A stretch of DNA of 64,000 nt from Pseudolabrys taiwanensis (GTDB taxonomy: Bacteria > Pseudomonadota > Alphaproteobacteria > Rhizobiales > Xanthobacteraceae), in the NCBI RefSeq assembly GCF_003367395.1, contig NZ_CP031417.1, positions 4,650,001 to 4,714,000 on the forward strand, in the 5' to 3' direction. Numbering within the stretch: the stretch's first letter is position 1; each line of letters opens with the position of its first letter. Below, one piece after another: positions 25,877-34,965 of the stretch. The translations under genes were made by a program, and so were the position numbers. The notes under the pieces are model-generated. The model had not been told where the DNA came from, made no database searches, and saw nothing but the letters and a program-made list of their open reading frames with translations.

Positions 25877-26644
25877 ATGAGGCGGCGGGCGGTTCTGCGA
25901 GCCTTCAAGCAGCTATTAACTAAAATTGTCTACACGCGTCGACCCATGTCTTTGCGTCGCGTCGCCGTGTGTGTCTCGGTGTTGTCCGTGTGTATGCTGC
26001 TCGCAGGGTCTGCGATCGCCGGCAGCCTTCCGGCCATCGTCGCCGGCCCAGACAATGCCGTGCCGGCCTGTGTTCAGCCGGCTCGCCTGATGCAGTTCGT
26101 CGAAGAGCGCAACAGCGCGCGTCACCCTGCACCGGCTGTCGATCCGCGCTTTGCCGATATCGCCTCCACTTACCAGCGGCTCGGTTCTTGCGTTGCGCGC
26201 GCGCCGGAGAAATGTGTCGCCGTGCGCTGGGATTACGCGTTCTTCCAAATGCTGATCGAGACCAATTACCTGACCTTCCTGCGCCCGAACGGCGTGCCCG
26301 CCTCCGTTGTGCCGCAAGACAACAACTTCGCGGGCGTCGGCGCCGCGATCAGTGGCAAACCCGGCGAGCGTTTCAAGGACGTTACCACCGGCGTGCTAGC
26401 GCATCTGCAGCACGTGTTGATGTACTCGACGACGCGGGTGCCCGAACCTGTCGCCAACCGCACACGTCAGGTGCAGCACGACGTGCAGGAGGTCATGCGC
26501 CGTCTGAAGCGGCCCGTCACCTTCAGCGATCTCGCGCGGCAATGGACCGGCAGCGACAAGAACGGCTATGCCACCACGATGCAGCGTATCGCCGATAAGT
26601 ATGAGAGCCGCTTCTGCGGGCCGCAGAACGTGGCCAACCGCTAG
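25877..26644 (+). CDS. Secreted glucosaminidase-like protein
   Basis: About 255 residues from ATG 25877 (AGGGG at 25865-25869). A second ATG at 25946 would give a tidier signal peptide, MSLRRVAVCVSVLSVCMLLA, but lacks a ribosome-binding site. The mature protein contains WDYAFFQMLIETNYLTFLRP, NNFAGVGA and a KDVTTGVLAHLQHVLMYS helix. This resembles the endo-beta-N-acetylglucosaminidase (GH73-type) fold, with Glu of IETNYL in the catalytic position. It is probably a periplasmic peptidoglycan hydrolase. It stands alone between gntR and convergent pfkB. Confidence 0.65.
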   Translation: MRRRAVLRAFKQLLTKIVYTRRPMSLRRVAVCVSVLSVCMLLAGSAIAGSLPAIVAGPDNAVPACVQPARLMQFVEERNSARHPAPAVDPRFADIASTYQRLGSCVARAPEKCVAVRWDYAFFQMLIETNYLTFLRPNGVPASVVPQDNNFAGVGAAISGKPGERFKDVTTGVLAHLQHVLMYSTTRVPEPVANRTRQVQHDVQEVMRRLKRPVTFSDLARQWTGSDKNGYATTMQRIADKYESRFCGPQNVANR

Positions 26645-26861
26645 TCCCCAGTTTGTCTTTCGCGCACGGCGCCGTGATCGATTGCCACGCTCGCGTGATC
26701 GGTTGGAACTCGCCTGAAACGCCGGACGTTAGCCCGCCGTATAGGAGTTAACGTCAATGCCAATGCTCTTTTATTTGCCGGTGATCTTTTGGCTCGGAAT
26801 GTATGGCGTCGTGCAGAATGAATTGTACCCTGCCACGAGCCAAGAACACGCGAGCCAATGA

Positions 26862-27815
26862 TCAAGCGGCGGCCGTGGCGATCGCTGTGATCTTTACGTC
26901 TGTTAGAAGGCGCTTGACGTCCTGCTCACGGCACAGCTCCGTGCCCGGGCTCATAACAGCGGCGGTGCCGGCAGCGACCGCCAGACGAAACGCTTGATCG
27001 AGGGGCAAACTCTTCGCGAGCCCCGCGACGAGCCCGCCGAGAAAGCTATCCCCGGCGCCAACGGCACTTACGACGTCGATCTTCATTGCCTCGGCGCGCC
27101 AAGCACCGTCTTTCGTCACCAGCAGCGAACCATCCTCGCCCAGCGTCAGCGCAACCATTTCGGTGCGCTTGTCGTCGATCAGCTTGCGGCAGGCGGAAAT
27201 GCGCTCTGAATCAGTACTGAGCGGCGCTCCGACGAACTCGCTCAGTTCGTTCTGATTAGGCTTGACCAGGCAAATGCCTTCCTTGAGCGCTTCGCCCAGC
27301 GCCGGGCCGGATGTATCGACAACCGTCTTCGCACCGAGCCGCTCGGCGGCACGCGCGACTTGACCGAAGAAATCGTCCTGCACGCCCGGCGGCACGCTGC
27401 CGCTGGCGACGACGAATTTCGGCTTTTCCGGCAACGTGACCAGCTTATCTAGGCACGCTTCCCATTCCGCGCGGTGCAACGTCGATCCCGGCAAGACGAA
27501 GCGGTATTGATCGCCCGTCGACTCTTCGTACGCGGTGAAGTTTTCGCGTGTCTCGACGTGGGATGGCGTGACGATGCTGTCGATGCCTTCGCGCTCCACC
27601 AGCCGCTGTAACAGTTTGCCGATGACGCCGCCGATCGGATAAATTGCGACGACGCTGCCGCCGAGCCTATGGGCGGCACGCGCAACGTTGATGCCGCCGC
27701 CGCCTGGGTCGCGTTTGGGCGCCGAGCAGCGCAGCTTGCGCGTCGGCTCCACGCGGTCGACGTTGAAGAAAATATCCACGGCAGGATTGATGGTGATGGT
27801 GGCGATGTCCGGCAC
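26862..27815 (-). CDS. pfkB: 6-phosphofructokinase of the PfkB (ribokinase-like) family
   Basis: ATP-dependent sugar-phosphate kinase, 317 residues from GTG 27815. It starts MPDIATITINPAVDIFFNVD and shows the PfkB signatures PGGGGINVARAAHRLGG (about 37-53), VKPNQNELSEFVG and DVVSAVGAGDSFLGG with the catalytic Asp. The pattern EPTRKLRCSAPKRDPGGGG and the SGSVPPGV segment resemble Escherichia coli Pfk-2 more than FruK or LacC. The physiological substrate (fructose 6-phosphate, tagatose 6-phosphate or another) is not fixed by the sequence. A longer frame upstream lacks family similarity. Confidence 0.85.
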   Translation of the reverse strand: MPDIATITINPAVDIFFNVDRVEPTRKLRCSAPKRDPGGGGINVARAAHRLGGSVVAIYPIGGVIGKLLQRLVEREGIDSIVTPSHVETRENFTAYEESTGDQYRFVLPGSTLHRAEWEACLDKLVTLPEKPKFVVASGSVPPGVQDDFFGQVARAAERLGAKTVVDTSGPALGEALKEGICLVKPNQNELSEFVGAPLSTDSERISACRKLIDDKRTEMVALTLGEDGSLLVTKDGAWRAEAMKIDVVSAVGAGDSFLGGLVAGLAKSLPLDQAFRLAVAAGTAAVMSPGTELCREQDVKRLLTDVKITAIATAAA

Positions 27816-28041
27816 GGCTTGTCCGCTTCTTGCAGTTCTCAATCGTGTCGTAGAAATTAGTTCATATCTTGTCGAATTGCATCTGCGGCGAAGGCCACGA
27901 GGAGTGCCCCGCGGGCCGTCAACGCACGCGCGCAATGACTGTTCCCGGTGATGTGGTGCGATGCCGCATCGCTGGGTCGTTGCCGGGGGAACAGTGGGTC
28001 GATCGCTTTAATGGCTGTCGCGGCAGGGAGTCTGATCGTCG
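27816..28041. other. Intergenic region between pfkB and the GGDEF-EAL gene
   Basis: 226 bp containing no supported gene. It should hold the pfkB promoter and the 3' end of the GGDEF-EAL message. Confidence 0.5.
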
Positions 28042-31000
28042 TCAGCCTGCGGCTGCATAGCCACGTGGACGCACATGTATTCGGCCGGTGAGGTCGCCGT
28101 ATTCCGCGATTGGCTCTGGCCGTCCTGTCAGGTAGCCCTGCACTTCGTCACAGCCGCTCTGTTCAAGCAGCGCAAGCTGCTCGGACGTTTCCACGCCCTC
28201 GGCAAGGATCGGCACGTTGAGGCTATGCCCAAGGTCGATTACCGCGCGCACGATCGCCTTGGAGTGCCGATTGGTCGCCAAGTCGCCGATAAAAGCGCGG
28301 TCGATCTTGATCTTGTCGAACGAGAACGAGTGCAGATAGGACAGCGACGAATAGCCGGTGCCGAAATCATCGAGCGTGATGCGAACGCCGAGGGCCTTGA
28401 GACGTGACAGGATCGAGATGGCGCGTGAAAAATCGTCGATCAATACGCTCTCGGTGATTTCGAGCTCGAGGCGGGCGGGCGATAGGCCAGTTTCCATCAA
28501 TACGGTGTGCACCTGATGTGGCAAGTCGCCGTTGCGGAACTGAGCCGGAGAAATGTTCACCGCCACGGTCAGCGGCATGTGCCAGCGCGCCGCCTCGCGG
28601 CAGGCGTGCCGTAAGACGAGGTCTCCAAGCGGCATAATCAACCCGCATTCCTCGGCGATCGGGATGAACTGCGCTGGCGACACCAAGCCGCGTCCCGGCG
28701 ATTGCCAGCGGACCAAAGCTTCAAAACCGACGATCTCGCCCGCGATCTTGAATTGCGGCTGGTAATGGAGCAGCAGTTCGTCGCGGGCGATGGCAAAGCG
28801 CAGTTCGTCCTGGAGCGCACGGCGTTCCCGTTGCTGGTCGCCCATGGCCGGCTCGTAGAATACGACCGAACCGCGGGCAGCGGCCTTTGCCCGATAGAGC
28901 GCCATGTCGGCGTTGATCATCAGCATCCTGGCGTCGGCGCCATCCGTAGGGTAAATCGCGCCGCCGACCGTCGCGCCGATACTTACGCGACGATCGTCGA
29001 TTTCGATGTCGTCGCTGATGCTCGCTATCAGGCGCTCGGCCACTACGAAGGCCGTTTCGGGTTGGCGGCGGCCGGTCACGATCACGGTGAACTCGTCGCC
29101 ACCGATACGCGCGGCGAAATCCTGGTCCGCCGCGAGTTGCAAGCGGCGTGCGACCTCGCGCAACAATGCATCGCCGACAGCGTGACCATAGCTGTCGTTC
29201 GCCTCCTTGAAGCCGTCGAGATCGAGCGAGAGCAGTACGAAAGCTTCGCCGTTCTTCTCCGCCCTTTCGATCGCGCTCTCGATGGCGGCGTTGAATGCGG
29301 TGCGGTTCGGCAGGTCCGTCAGCGCGTCGTGGTGGGCCATGCGGGCAATTCCCTGCTCGGCGCGCCGTCGGTCGGTGACGTCTTCGAGGACCGTGACGAG
29401 ATATTGCGGCCGGCAGTGGCCATCGCGTACGGCAACGCTCTTCGCCGTAGCCAGCCGTCGGCCGTTCAGGAACGTGTCGATCGGATGGTCGGTCTGGAAT
29501 AGCGGTGAGTCGGAGTGCAGGGTTGCGCCATTATTGGTGGTGATAAACCGCGCCTGTTCGGGGGGAAAGAGTTCGGCCGGGGTCTTGCCGATGATGTAGT
29601 CGCGGCTGATGCCGAACAAGTCCTCGGCGGCGCGATTGATCAGGGTGTAGCGATATTTGGCGACGTCGTTGATCGCCGGTGGAACCTCCTTCACCAGGAT
29701 CGGAACGGGCACGTTTTCGATGATTGTGTCGAGGAAGTTCTGGGTGCGGCGGAGTTGTTCGTCAGCGGCCTTGCGCGAGGTAACGTCTTGCAGTGCAACC
29801 AGTGTTGCGCGATGGCCTTCGTAATTCAAGACGCGCATGTTGGCGACGATGTCGATGACGCTGCCATCCGCTTTCCGGTGCCGCGCAATCTGCTCGTGAG
29901 AAGTCGCGTCGTCGATGCGGCGGAACAATGCGGTTAGATCGTCATGCTCCTCCGGTACTCGCACGTCGAACACATTCATGGTCATGAACTGTTCGCGGCT
30001 GTAGCCGTAATGCGCGACTGCGGCCTCGTTGACCGCAAGAAAACGCATCGAGCCAAGATCGTGCACCCACATTGGTATAGGGTTGCCATCGAATAGGAGA
30101 CGGAAGGATTCCTCGCGCCTCTTGGCTTCGGTGATGTCGTCATGCGTCGCCACCCAACCGCCGCCCGGCATCGGGTGATTGACGATCGCAATGGTGCGTC
30201 CGTCGCCGATCTCGCTAATGAATGAGTACGGGCTTCCTTCTTTCACCTTGGCAAGCAATTCGTCGATGTAGTTGTCCACGCTCTTATGAGACGGAACGAA
30301 GCACGTGTTGCTTTCGGCCCGGAGCTGCAGCACGTCGCGCAGCGCGATGCCGGACTTCAGTGATTCTGGGGGCAGCTTGTAAAGGTCACGATAGCGGTCG
30401 TTGTATACGATCAGCCGCCCGGCGCCGTCGAACATCGTCAGGCCTTGCGACATATTGTTGAGGGCGGCATCGAGCTTACGGTTCTGTGCCTGTAAGTTGC
30501 GACCGAATTTGCGCGCCATGAACGTAGCGCCGCCCACAATCAGCAGCGTAATTATGAGCGCGGCGCCGGCAATGTAGATGGCGGCGTAGCGCCAACTTGT
30601 CAAAGCATCGTCGAGCCTTTTGATCACGACGATTGCCATGGGGTAGTGCTGCAGGTTGCGGCCGGACACCATGAGCTGCCGATCTTCGAGCGCGCCGCGT
30701 TCGATCAGTGTCCCAAAGCCCCGCGCTGGCAGTACATCATTGAACAACGGGCGATTGGCGAACGAACGTTGGCGTACCGTTTCGCTTACCGGATACCGGG
30801 CGATCACGGTGCCGTCGCGCCGAAACAGTGAGATCGAGTGGTCTTGGTTGCTCGAAACGGATCGGAAATAGTCTTCGAGATAGCTGACGCTGATGGTGCC
30901 GAAGGTGACTCCGAGATATTCGCCGAGATGGCCCGTGATTCGGCGGGCGATTGGTATGGTCCAGGCGCCATTGATAGGGTTGCGCAACGGCCGGCCGATA

Positions 31001-31569
31001 AAGACCATACGCTCGGGGTCGTTCTTAAACGCCTCAAAGGCGGGCAAGGCGTTTTGGGGGATTCCAAGGTCTTGCGGAATCGGCCAGGCGCGCGTGAAGT
31101 TGAGCAGCTTGCCGTCAGGACTCGTAAGGACCAAAGCGTCGATGTACGGCATGCCCCGCATCTGGTCCTTGAGACGCCGGTGCGTCTCGTAGTCGACCAT
31201 CAGGGCCTCAAAGTCTCTGGTCGAGACGATCCCCAGGCTTCTGACGCGTTCGATCACCGCCTGCTGGATGAGTTCGATCGACTGCATGCTGCGGTCGATC
31301 TGCTCGGCGAGCATTAGCGTCTGCCTCTCCAGATTGCCCTGCGTTTCTTTGATTTGATCCGCGCGCAGGCTGGCGAGGAGTGTCCAGGTCGCGACCGCGA
31401 TCATAACGGTGAGGACGAATCCGCCGGCGGCGATCAGCCGGGCGGGATTGGCGTGCCGAGAGGCCGGAGATGCAAAGACGGTGGCGCGCGCATTCGCGCC
31501 GTCCGGCTGCGGGAACTCCGCGCCGTGATCGCGTAGGGCTTTGCGGGGAAAAAACCGAGACGCAAGCAT
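28042..31569 (-). CDS. Membrane-bound Cache-PAS-GGDEF-EAL cyclic-di-GMP enzyme
   Basis: An 1175-residue receptor that makes or breaks cyclic di-GMP in response to periplasmic and cytosolic cues. In order: a membrane helix near 43-67, a periplasmic Cache-type sensor (about 70-325), a second helix near 328-350, and three PAS regions (about 365-480, 485-600 and 605-740). The GGDEF domain has intact GGDEF at 823-827 and a Thr after it. The EAL domain has EALVRW starting at 950 and the downstream DDFGTGYSSLSYL motif. Both catalytic motifs look complete, so a dual or switchable enzyme is possible. It is monocistronic. Confidence 0.92.
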   Translation of the reverse strand: MLASRFFPRKALRDHGAEFPQPDGANARATVFASPASRHANPARLIAAGGFVLTVMIAVATWTLLASLRADQIKETQGNLERQTLMLAEQIDRSMQSIELIQQAVIERVRSLGIVSTRDFEALMVDYETHRRLKDQMRGMPYIDALVLTSPDGKLLNFTRAWPIPQDLGIPQNALPAFEAFKNDPERMVFIGRPLRNPINGAWTIPIARRITGHLGEYLGVTFGTISVSYLEDYFRSVSSNQDHSISLFRRDGTVIARYPVSETVRQRSFANRPLFNDVLPARGFGTLIERGALEDRQLMVSGRNLQHYPMAIVVIKRLDDALTSWRYAAIYIAGAALIITLLIVGGATFMARKFGRNLQAQNRKLDAALNNMSQGLTMFDGAGRLIVYNDRYRDLYKLPPESLKSGIALRDVLQLRAESNTCFVPSHKSVDNYIDELLAKVKEGSPYSFISEIGDGRTIAIVNHPMPGGGWVATHDDITEAKRREESFRLLFDGNPIPMWVHDLGSMRFLAVNEAAVAHYGYSREQFMTMNVFDVRVPEEHDDLTALFRRIDDATSHEQIARHRKADGSVIDIVANMRVLNYEGHRATLVALQDVTSRKAADEQLRRTQNFLDTIIENVPVPILVKEVPPAINDVAKYRYTLINRAAEDLFGISRDYIIGKTPAELFPPEQARFITTNNGATLHSDSPLFQTDHPIDTFLNGRRLATAKSVAVRDGHCRPQYLVTVLEDVTDRRRAEQGIARMAHHDALTDLPNRTAFNAAIESAIERAEKNGEAFVLLSLDLDGFKEANDSYGHAVGDALLREVARRLQLAADQDFAARIGGDEFTVIVTGRRQPETAFVVAERLIASISDDIEIDDRRVSIGATVGGAIYPTDGADARMLMINADMALYRAKAAARGSVVFYEPAMGDQQRERRALQDELRFAIARDELLLHYQPQFKIAGEIVGFEALVRWQSPGRGLVSPAQFIPIAEECGLIMPLGDLVLRHACREAARWHMPLTVAVNISPAQFRNGDLPHQVHTVLMETGLSPARLELEITESVLIDDFSRAISILSRLKALGVRITLDDFGTGYSSLSYLHSFSFDKIKIDRAFIGDLATNRHSKAIVRAVIDLGHSLNVPILAEGVETSEQLALLEQSGCDEVQGYLTGRPEPIAEYGDLTGRIHVRPRGYAAAG

Positions 31570-31882
31570 GATCTCAGATTAAATCCGAGACCTTTCACTA
31601 AAATTCTGGTGATCGGCCACCTAGTTCCATTTTACCGGCGGTGGTGAATGTGCTGTAAATAGTTGCCCGCGCGCCACATGCCGACACCGTCTAGGGCTGC
31701 GTGCACGCGGTCACTTACGCTTCGTCTTAGCCCGTTATATCAAGACAGCTTATCATTCACGTCGCCCACGTCGCTTTGCAATGAAACGTGTGTCCCGCGC
31801 CTTTCGTCTGCTCGACAACGATTGCTGGGGATCTCGAAGACCGGCTCAGCGCGCGGCCAGAAACGGCTCATAATTCATTCCC
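31570..31882. other. Divergent intergenic region, no gene seen
   Basis: 313 bp between the GGDEF-EAL gene and the L,D-transpeptidase lipoprotein gene. No supported reading frame, hairpin terminator or RNA gene was found. It must contain both promoters. Confidence 0.5.
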
Positions 31883-32518
31883 ATGGTACCTCCCGCAGAT
31901 CGTCTCTCCCGCCGCCTTTTCGTTCTTGGTCTTCCGCTTCTGGCCGCCGGCTGCGTCACAAACAATGACGGCTTTGGCGCTGGCTGGGGCACCTACGGCG
32001 CCGTCAATGATGGCGGCGTGCTCATCCCCGCTGCGGACAACTTCGACGCGAGCCTGCAGCGCACTGAGGTCGCCTGGCGCGGTCCGCAGAAGCCGGGCAG
32101 CATTGTCGTCAACATCCCCGAGCGCCGGCTCTATCTCATCCAGCCGGGCGGGCGCGCCTATCGGTATGCCGTCGGCGTCGGCCGTTCCGAGGCGCTGAAT
32201 TTCCGCGGTACCGCGGTGATCGGCCGCAAGGAGAAGTGGCCGCACTGGACACCGACGGCCAACATGATCGCGTCGATCCCGCGCTATCGCGCTTATGCCG
32301 GCGGGTTACCCGGCGGCATCGAGAACCCGCTCGGCGCCCGTGCGCTCTATCTCTATCGCGATGGCCACGACACTTATTTCCGTCTGCACGGCACCAACGA
32401 GCCGGACAGCATCGGTGGTGCGGTGTCCTCGGGCTGCGTCCGCCTGCTCAACCAGGACATCATCGACCTGTACAACCGCGTGCCGGTCGGCACCACGGTT
32501 ACGGTGATCCAGGGCTGA
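31883..32518 (+). CDS. L,D-transpeptidase (ErfK/YbiS/YkuD) lipoprotein
   Basis: Peptidoglycan 3-3 cross-linking or lipoprotein-anchoring enzyme, 211 residues. The N terminus is a lipoprotein signal with lipobox LAAGC (Cys24), preceded by an Arg pair (SRRLFVLGLPLLAAGC). The catalytic YkuD domain spans about 75-210, with PGSIVVNIPERRLYLIQPGG, His in FRLHGTNEP (about 168) and the catalytic SSGCVRL motif with Cys185. LGARALYLYRDGHDTYFRLH is typical of alphaproteobacterial members. It is monocistronic and convergent with a lytic transglycosylase gene. Confidence 0.93.
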   Translation: MVPPADRLSRRLFVLGLPLLAAGCVTNNDGFGAGWGTYGAVNDGGVLIPAADNFDASLQRTEVAWRGPQKPGSIVVNIPERRLYLIQPGGRAYRYAVGVGRSEALNFRGTAVIGRKEKWPHWTPTANMIASIPRYRAYAGGLPGGIENPLGARALYLYRDGHDTYFRLHGTNEPDSIGGAVSSGCVRLLNQDIIDLYNRVPVGTTVTVIQG

Positions 32519-32584
32519 CCGCGCTCAATCGGCAATACAACTGGTGTCGTCGCGTGAGCGACGGCACCAGCTTTTGGTCACGGC

Positions 32585-33829
32585 TTAGCGCTCGGAAACG
32601 CGCAGTTTGCGCGGATGCTTGCGCGCCGCCAGTTGCAGCGCTTCCTTTGCGTTTTTGCTTTTTGCCGCCTTTTTTTCAGCCGCTGGCTTGCTCTTTTCCT
32701 CGGCGACGATTTTCTTGGGCTCGTCTTTTTTGCGTGCGCCGTGCCTGTCGTTGTCGCGTAAGGAGGCAACGTGCGGGAGCCCGCCTGAGGCGTCGGCAAC
32801 TTTGATCGTCGCGGTCGCATGGCCGCCGCTGTGGGTGATCTTTACGCCAGCCTTCGCTTCGGCCTTGGCCTCGCCCTTTGTCTCGGTGTTTGCCTCCGAC
32901 TTCGCATTCTTGCCGGCCGAGATATCGCCCTTCTTCGACGGTGCCGCAGCTGCGACCACCACGGGTTCCTTCGACCGCCGATGCGGTGCCACGATCGGCG
33001 TCGGGATTTCGTCGGGCCCGTTCCAGGCCAGCAGGCCAGCCTCGTCCTGGCAGGGCGCATGGCGCGGCAGCTTCAGCGCGGGTGTGCCGCTTTCGTTTCC
33101 GGTCCAGCCCTCCGGCCGCCTGCCGGTAATGGTCTTCACATATCCTTGGGTCTCTTGCGGCAGCGAGCCCTTCTTGGCGAGCCAATCCTGGATGCGCCTG
33201 GGGCCTGCATTATAGGCCGCGGCGGCGAGGCCAAGATTGCCAAATCGCTCGAACAGATTACGCAGCAGCCGCGCCGAAGCGGGAATGGCCTGCAGCGGAT
33301 CGAAGGGATTGTCGACGCCCCATTCCGATGCCGTGTCCGGCATGAACTGCGCGATACCTTGCGCGCCGGCGTTGCTGACGACACCGGGGCTGAAGCGGCT
33401 TTCCTGGAAGAGCAGGTGAATGAAGAACGGTACCGGCAAGCCGTTGTTGTGCGCGGCCTTCGTCAGCGTGTCGCAGACTTCTTCCTTGCTGCGATAGATG
33501 ACCGGCTTGATCTCAGGCTTCGGCTTGGGAAGCGGCGCGACGCCGATCAGCGCGTTGTCGATCTGCGATGAGGCCGTTTCTTGCTCTGTCGGAACGGCCG
33601 GCTTGTCGTTCGACAGGGCTTCTTCCGTTGCTTGTTCTTCGCGCCCGTCGGCTGCAATTGACGGGAGGGGCTCTGACACTGAAGCGGACGTCGCGACACG
33701 TGCGTGATTGAGCTGTTCGAACGGTATGCCGAAGTCATTGCCCACCGGCGCCGACAACGCCGTCAAGCCCAGGCAAGCGGGTACGAACAGCCACCGCATC
33801 CGTTGAGAGTCCTGTTGCACGCCGCGCAT
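32585..33829 (-). CDS. Lytic transglycosylase (SLT domain) with Lys/Ala-rich tail
   Basis: The 414-residue exported protein starts with a signal sequence (MRWLFVPACLGLTALSA within the first 30 residues). The SLT domain lies at about 120-235, with catalytic Glu in LLFQESRFSPG, NAGAQGIAQFMPDTA and AAAAYNAGPRRIQDWL. It cleaves peptidoglycan glycan strands to give 1,6-anhydro ends. The last about 110 residues are low-complexity Lys/Ala/Glu-rich (KGEAKAEAKAG, EKKAAKSKNAKEA), possibly wall- or DNA-binding. A second SLT protein with the same core is at 58234-59121. Confidence 0.88.
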   Translation of the reverse strand: MRGVQQDSQRMRWLFVPACLGLTALSAPVGNDFGIPFEQLNHARVATSASVSEPLPSIAADGREEQATEEALSNDKPAVPTEQETASSQIDNALIGVAPLPKPKPEIKPVIYRSKEEVCDTLTKAAHNNGLPVPFFIHLLFQESRFSPGVVSNAGAQGIAQFMPDTASEWGVDNPFDPLQAIPASARLLRNLFERFGNLGLAAAAYNAGPRRIQDWLAKKGSLPQETQGYVKTITGRRPEGWTGNESGTPALKLPRHAPCQDEAGLLAWNGPDEIPTPIVAPHRRSKEPVVVAAAAPSKKGDISAGKNAKSEANTETKGEAKAEAKAGVKITHSGGHATATIKVADASGGLPHVASLRDNDRHGARKKDEPKKIVAEEKSKPAAEKKAAKSKNAKEALQLAARKHPRKLRVSER

Positions 33830-34149
33830 GCGCGGCTGCTTTGAGTGGTTGGTAAGGAGTATTCCCCCTCGCGGATCGCCCGTGTCGCCTCAGAACGAGA
33901 CACTTATTTGAAGCTGACGCGGCAAGAGGGAGGCATTGTGGCAGTGGCGCCGTAGTCGCGCCTTAGTTCCGTCGCTTGCCGCGCAAAATGCCTAGCGGAA
34001 TACCGAATCGCACAGTTATTTCTGTTTGTGCCGCTGGATCGCTCTGCGTCATCGCTAACGGCGATTCATATTCTGGTCGTTCCACGCTTAAGGCGACTGC
34101 AGGCAATTTCATTCAAGTTGGATTCAAAGCCAACCAGGATGCAAACAGG
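33830..34149. other. Intergenic region upstream of the lytic transglycosylase and small zinc-ribbon gene
   Basis: 320 bp. The frame of the next gene is open from 33976, but that part has no family look and no ribosome-binding site. No other structure was seen. Confidence 0.45.
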
Positions 34150-34368
34150 ATGTTGCTGTACCAATCGCCCCGCCAGACAATCGGGACCTATCAGCGCGGC
34201 GCGGTCGCCTGCGCGAAATGTCAAAGCCCGATCTACCTACGCAAGCTCGCGGCGGTCGCCGAGGAGTTTTCAGTCAATTGCCCCCGCTGTGGCCACCGTA
34301 AGGTCTATGCGGCGCAAATGATCAATATCGAGACATTGCCGGAGCGCCGCCGCAAGCCGCGGCGCTGA
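34150..34368 (+). CDS. Small zinc-ribbon-like protein of unknown function
   Basis: A 72-residue basic protein from ATG 34150. Two Cys pairs, CAKC and CPRCGH, are spaced 26 residues apart in the middle, the layout of a zinc ribbon. The C terminus is Arg/Lys-rich (ERRRKPRR). The frame is open upstream to 33976, giving up to 130 residues, but that extension is unlikely to be translated. It ends 3 bp before the convergent end of the Rieske beta-subunit gene. I do not recognise the family. Confidence 0.55.
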   Translation: MLLYQSPRQTIGTYQRGAVACAKCQSPIYLRKLAAVAEEFSVNCPRCGHRKVYAAQMINIETLPERRRKPRR

Positions 34369-34371
34369 GCG

Positions 34372-34965
34372 CTACAGGACGATGCTCGGATTGCGGAGGC
34401 ACTGATCGCATTCGATCAGGTCGACGCGCTTGCACCGGATCAGCCATTGTCCACCGATCTCGATGAAGCGATGGCCGTAGGAGCCGGTTAGCGTGCGCGT
34501 CGCGCCGCTCCAAAACTCGCTGATCGAGAAGTTGGAGCGTACCATCATCACGCGCTCGCGCGCCGTTCTGAACACCTCGACATTGCCGATCAAGTGCACG
34601 GTGCGCGAAGGCGGCGACTGCGACCACGCGTAGCCGGTACGAAAGCGGAAGATGCGGTCTTCCGTGCGGCGCCGGTCGTCGAAGGTCACGGCGATCTCAC
34701 GGCGCGGGTCGCCACCATCAGCGGTGCCCGGCACCCAGTAGACGAATTCCGGCGCGAAGACCTTCAGCCATTCCTCATAGAGGCCGCGATCGAGCAATCG
34801 TGCCTCGCGGTAAAGTAGGCGCTCAAAGTGCGCCGTGACGTTCCGGTCCTCGACGAGAAGTGCGTCGTTCTGCCAGTCGGCATAGCCGTCGACGATCTCC
34901 TGATAGAGGTCGTCGCCGAGATAATAGGAGCTGCGGGCGGGATCGTGTTTGACCGGTGCGTTCAT
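34372..34965 (-). CDS. Ring-hydroxylating dioxygenase, small (beta) subunit
   Basis: 197 residues from ATG 34965 (GAGG upstream). The SnoaL/NTF2-like fold of Rieske-oxygenase beta subunits is indicated by ALLVEDRNVTAHFERLLYRE, ARLLDRGLYEEWLKVFAPEF with YWVPG, RFRTGYAWSQSPPSRTVHLI and SNFSISEFWSG. It has a structural role in an alpha3beta3 oxygenase. Its ATG overlaps the alpha-subunit stop by 4 bp (ATGA), so the two subunits are coupled. It is the last gene of the GS-alpha-beta unit. Confidence 0.92.
   Translation of the reverse strand: MNAPVKHDPARSSYYLGDDLYQEIVDGYADWQNDALLVEDRNVTAHFERLLYREARLLDRGLYEEWLKVFAPEFVYWVPGTADGGDPRREIAVTFDDRRRTEDRIFRFRTGYAWSQSPPSRTVHLIGNVEVFRTARERVMMVRSNFSISEFWSGATRTLTGSYGHRFIEIGGQWLIRCKRVDLIECDQCLRNPSIVL

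Noticed and set aside
33976..34149. Upstream extension of the small zinc-ribbon protein
   Set aside because: The extra 58 residues have no family look and no ribosome-binding site precedes 33976.
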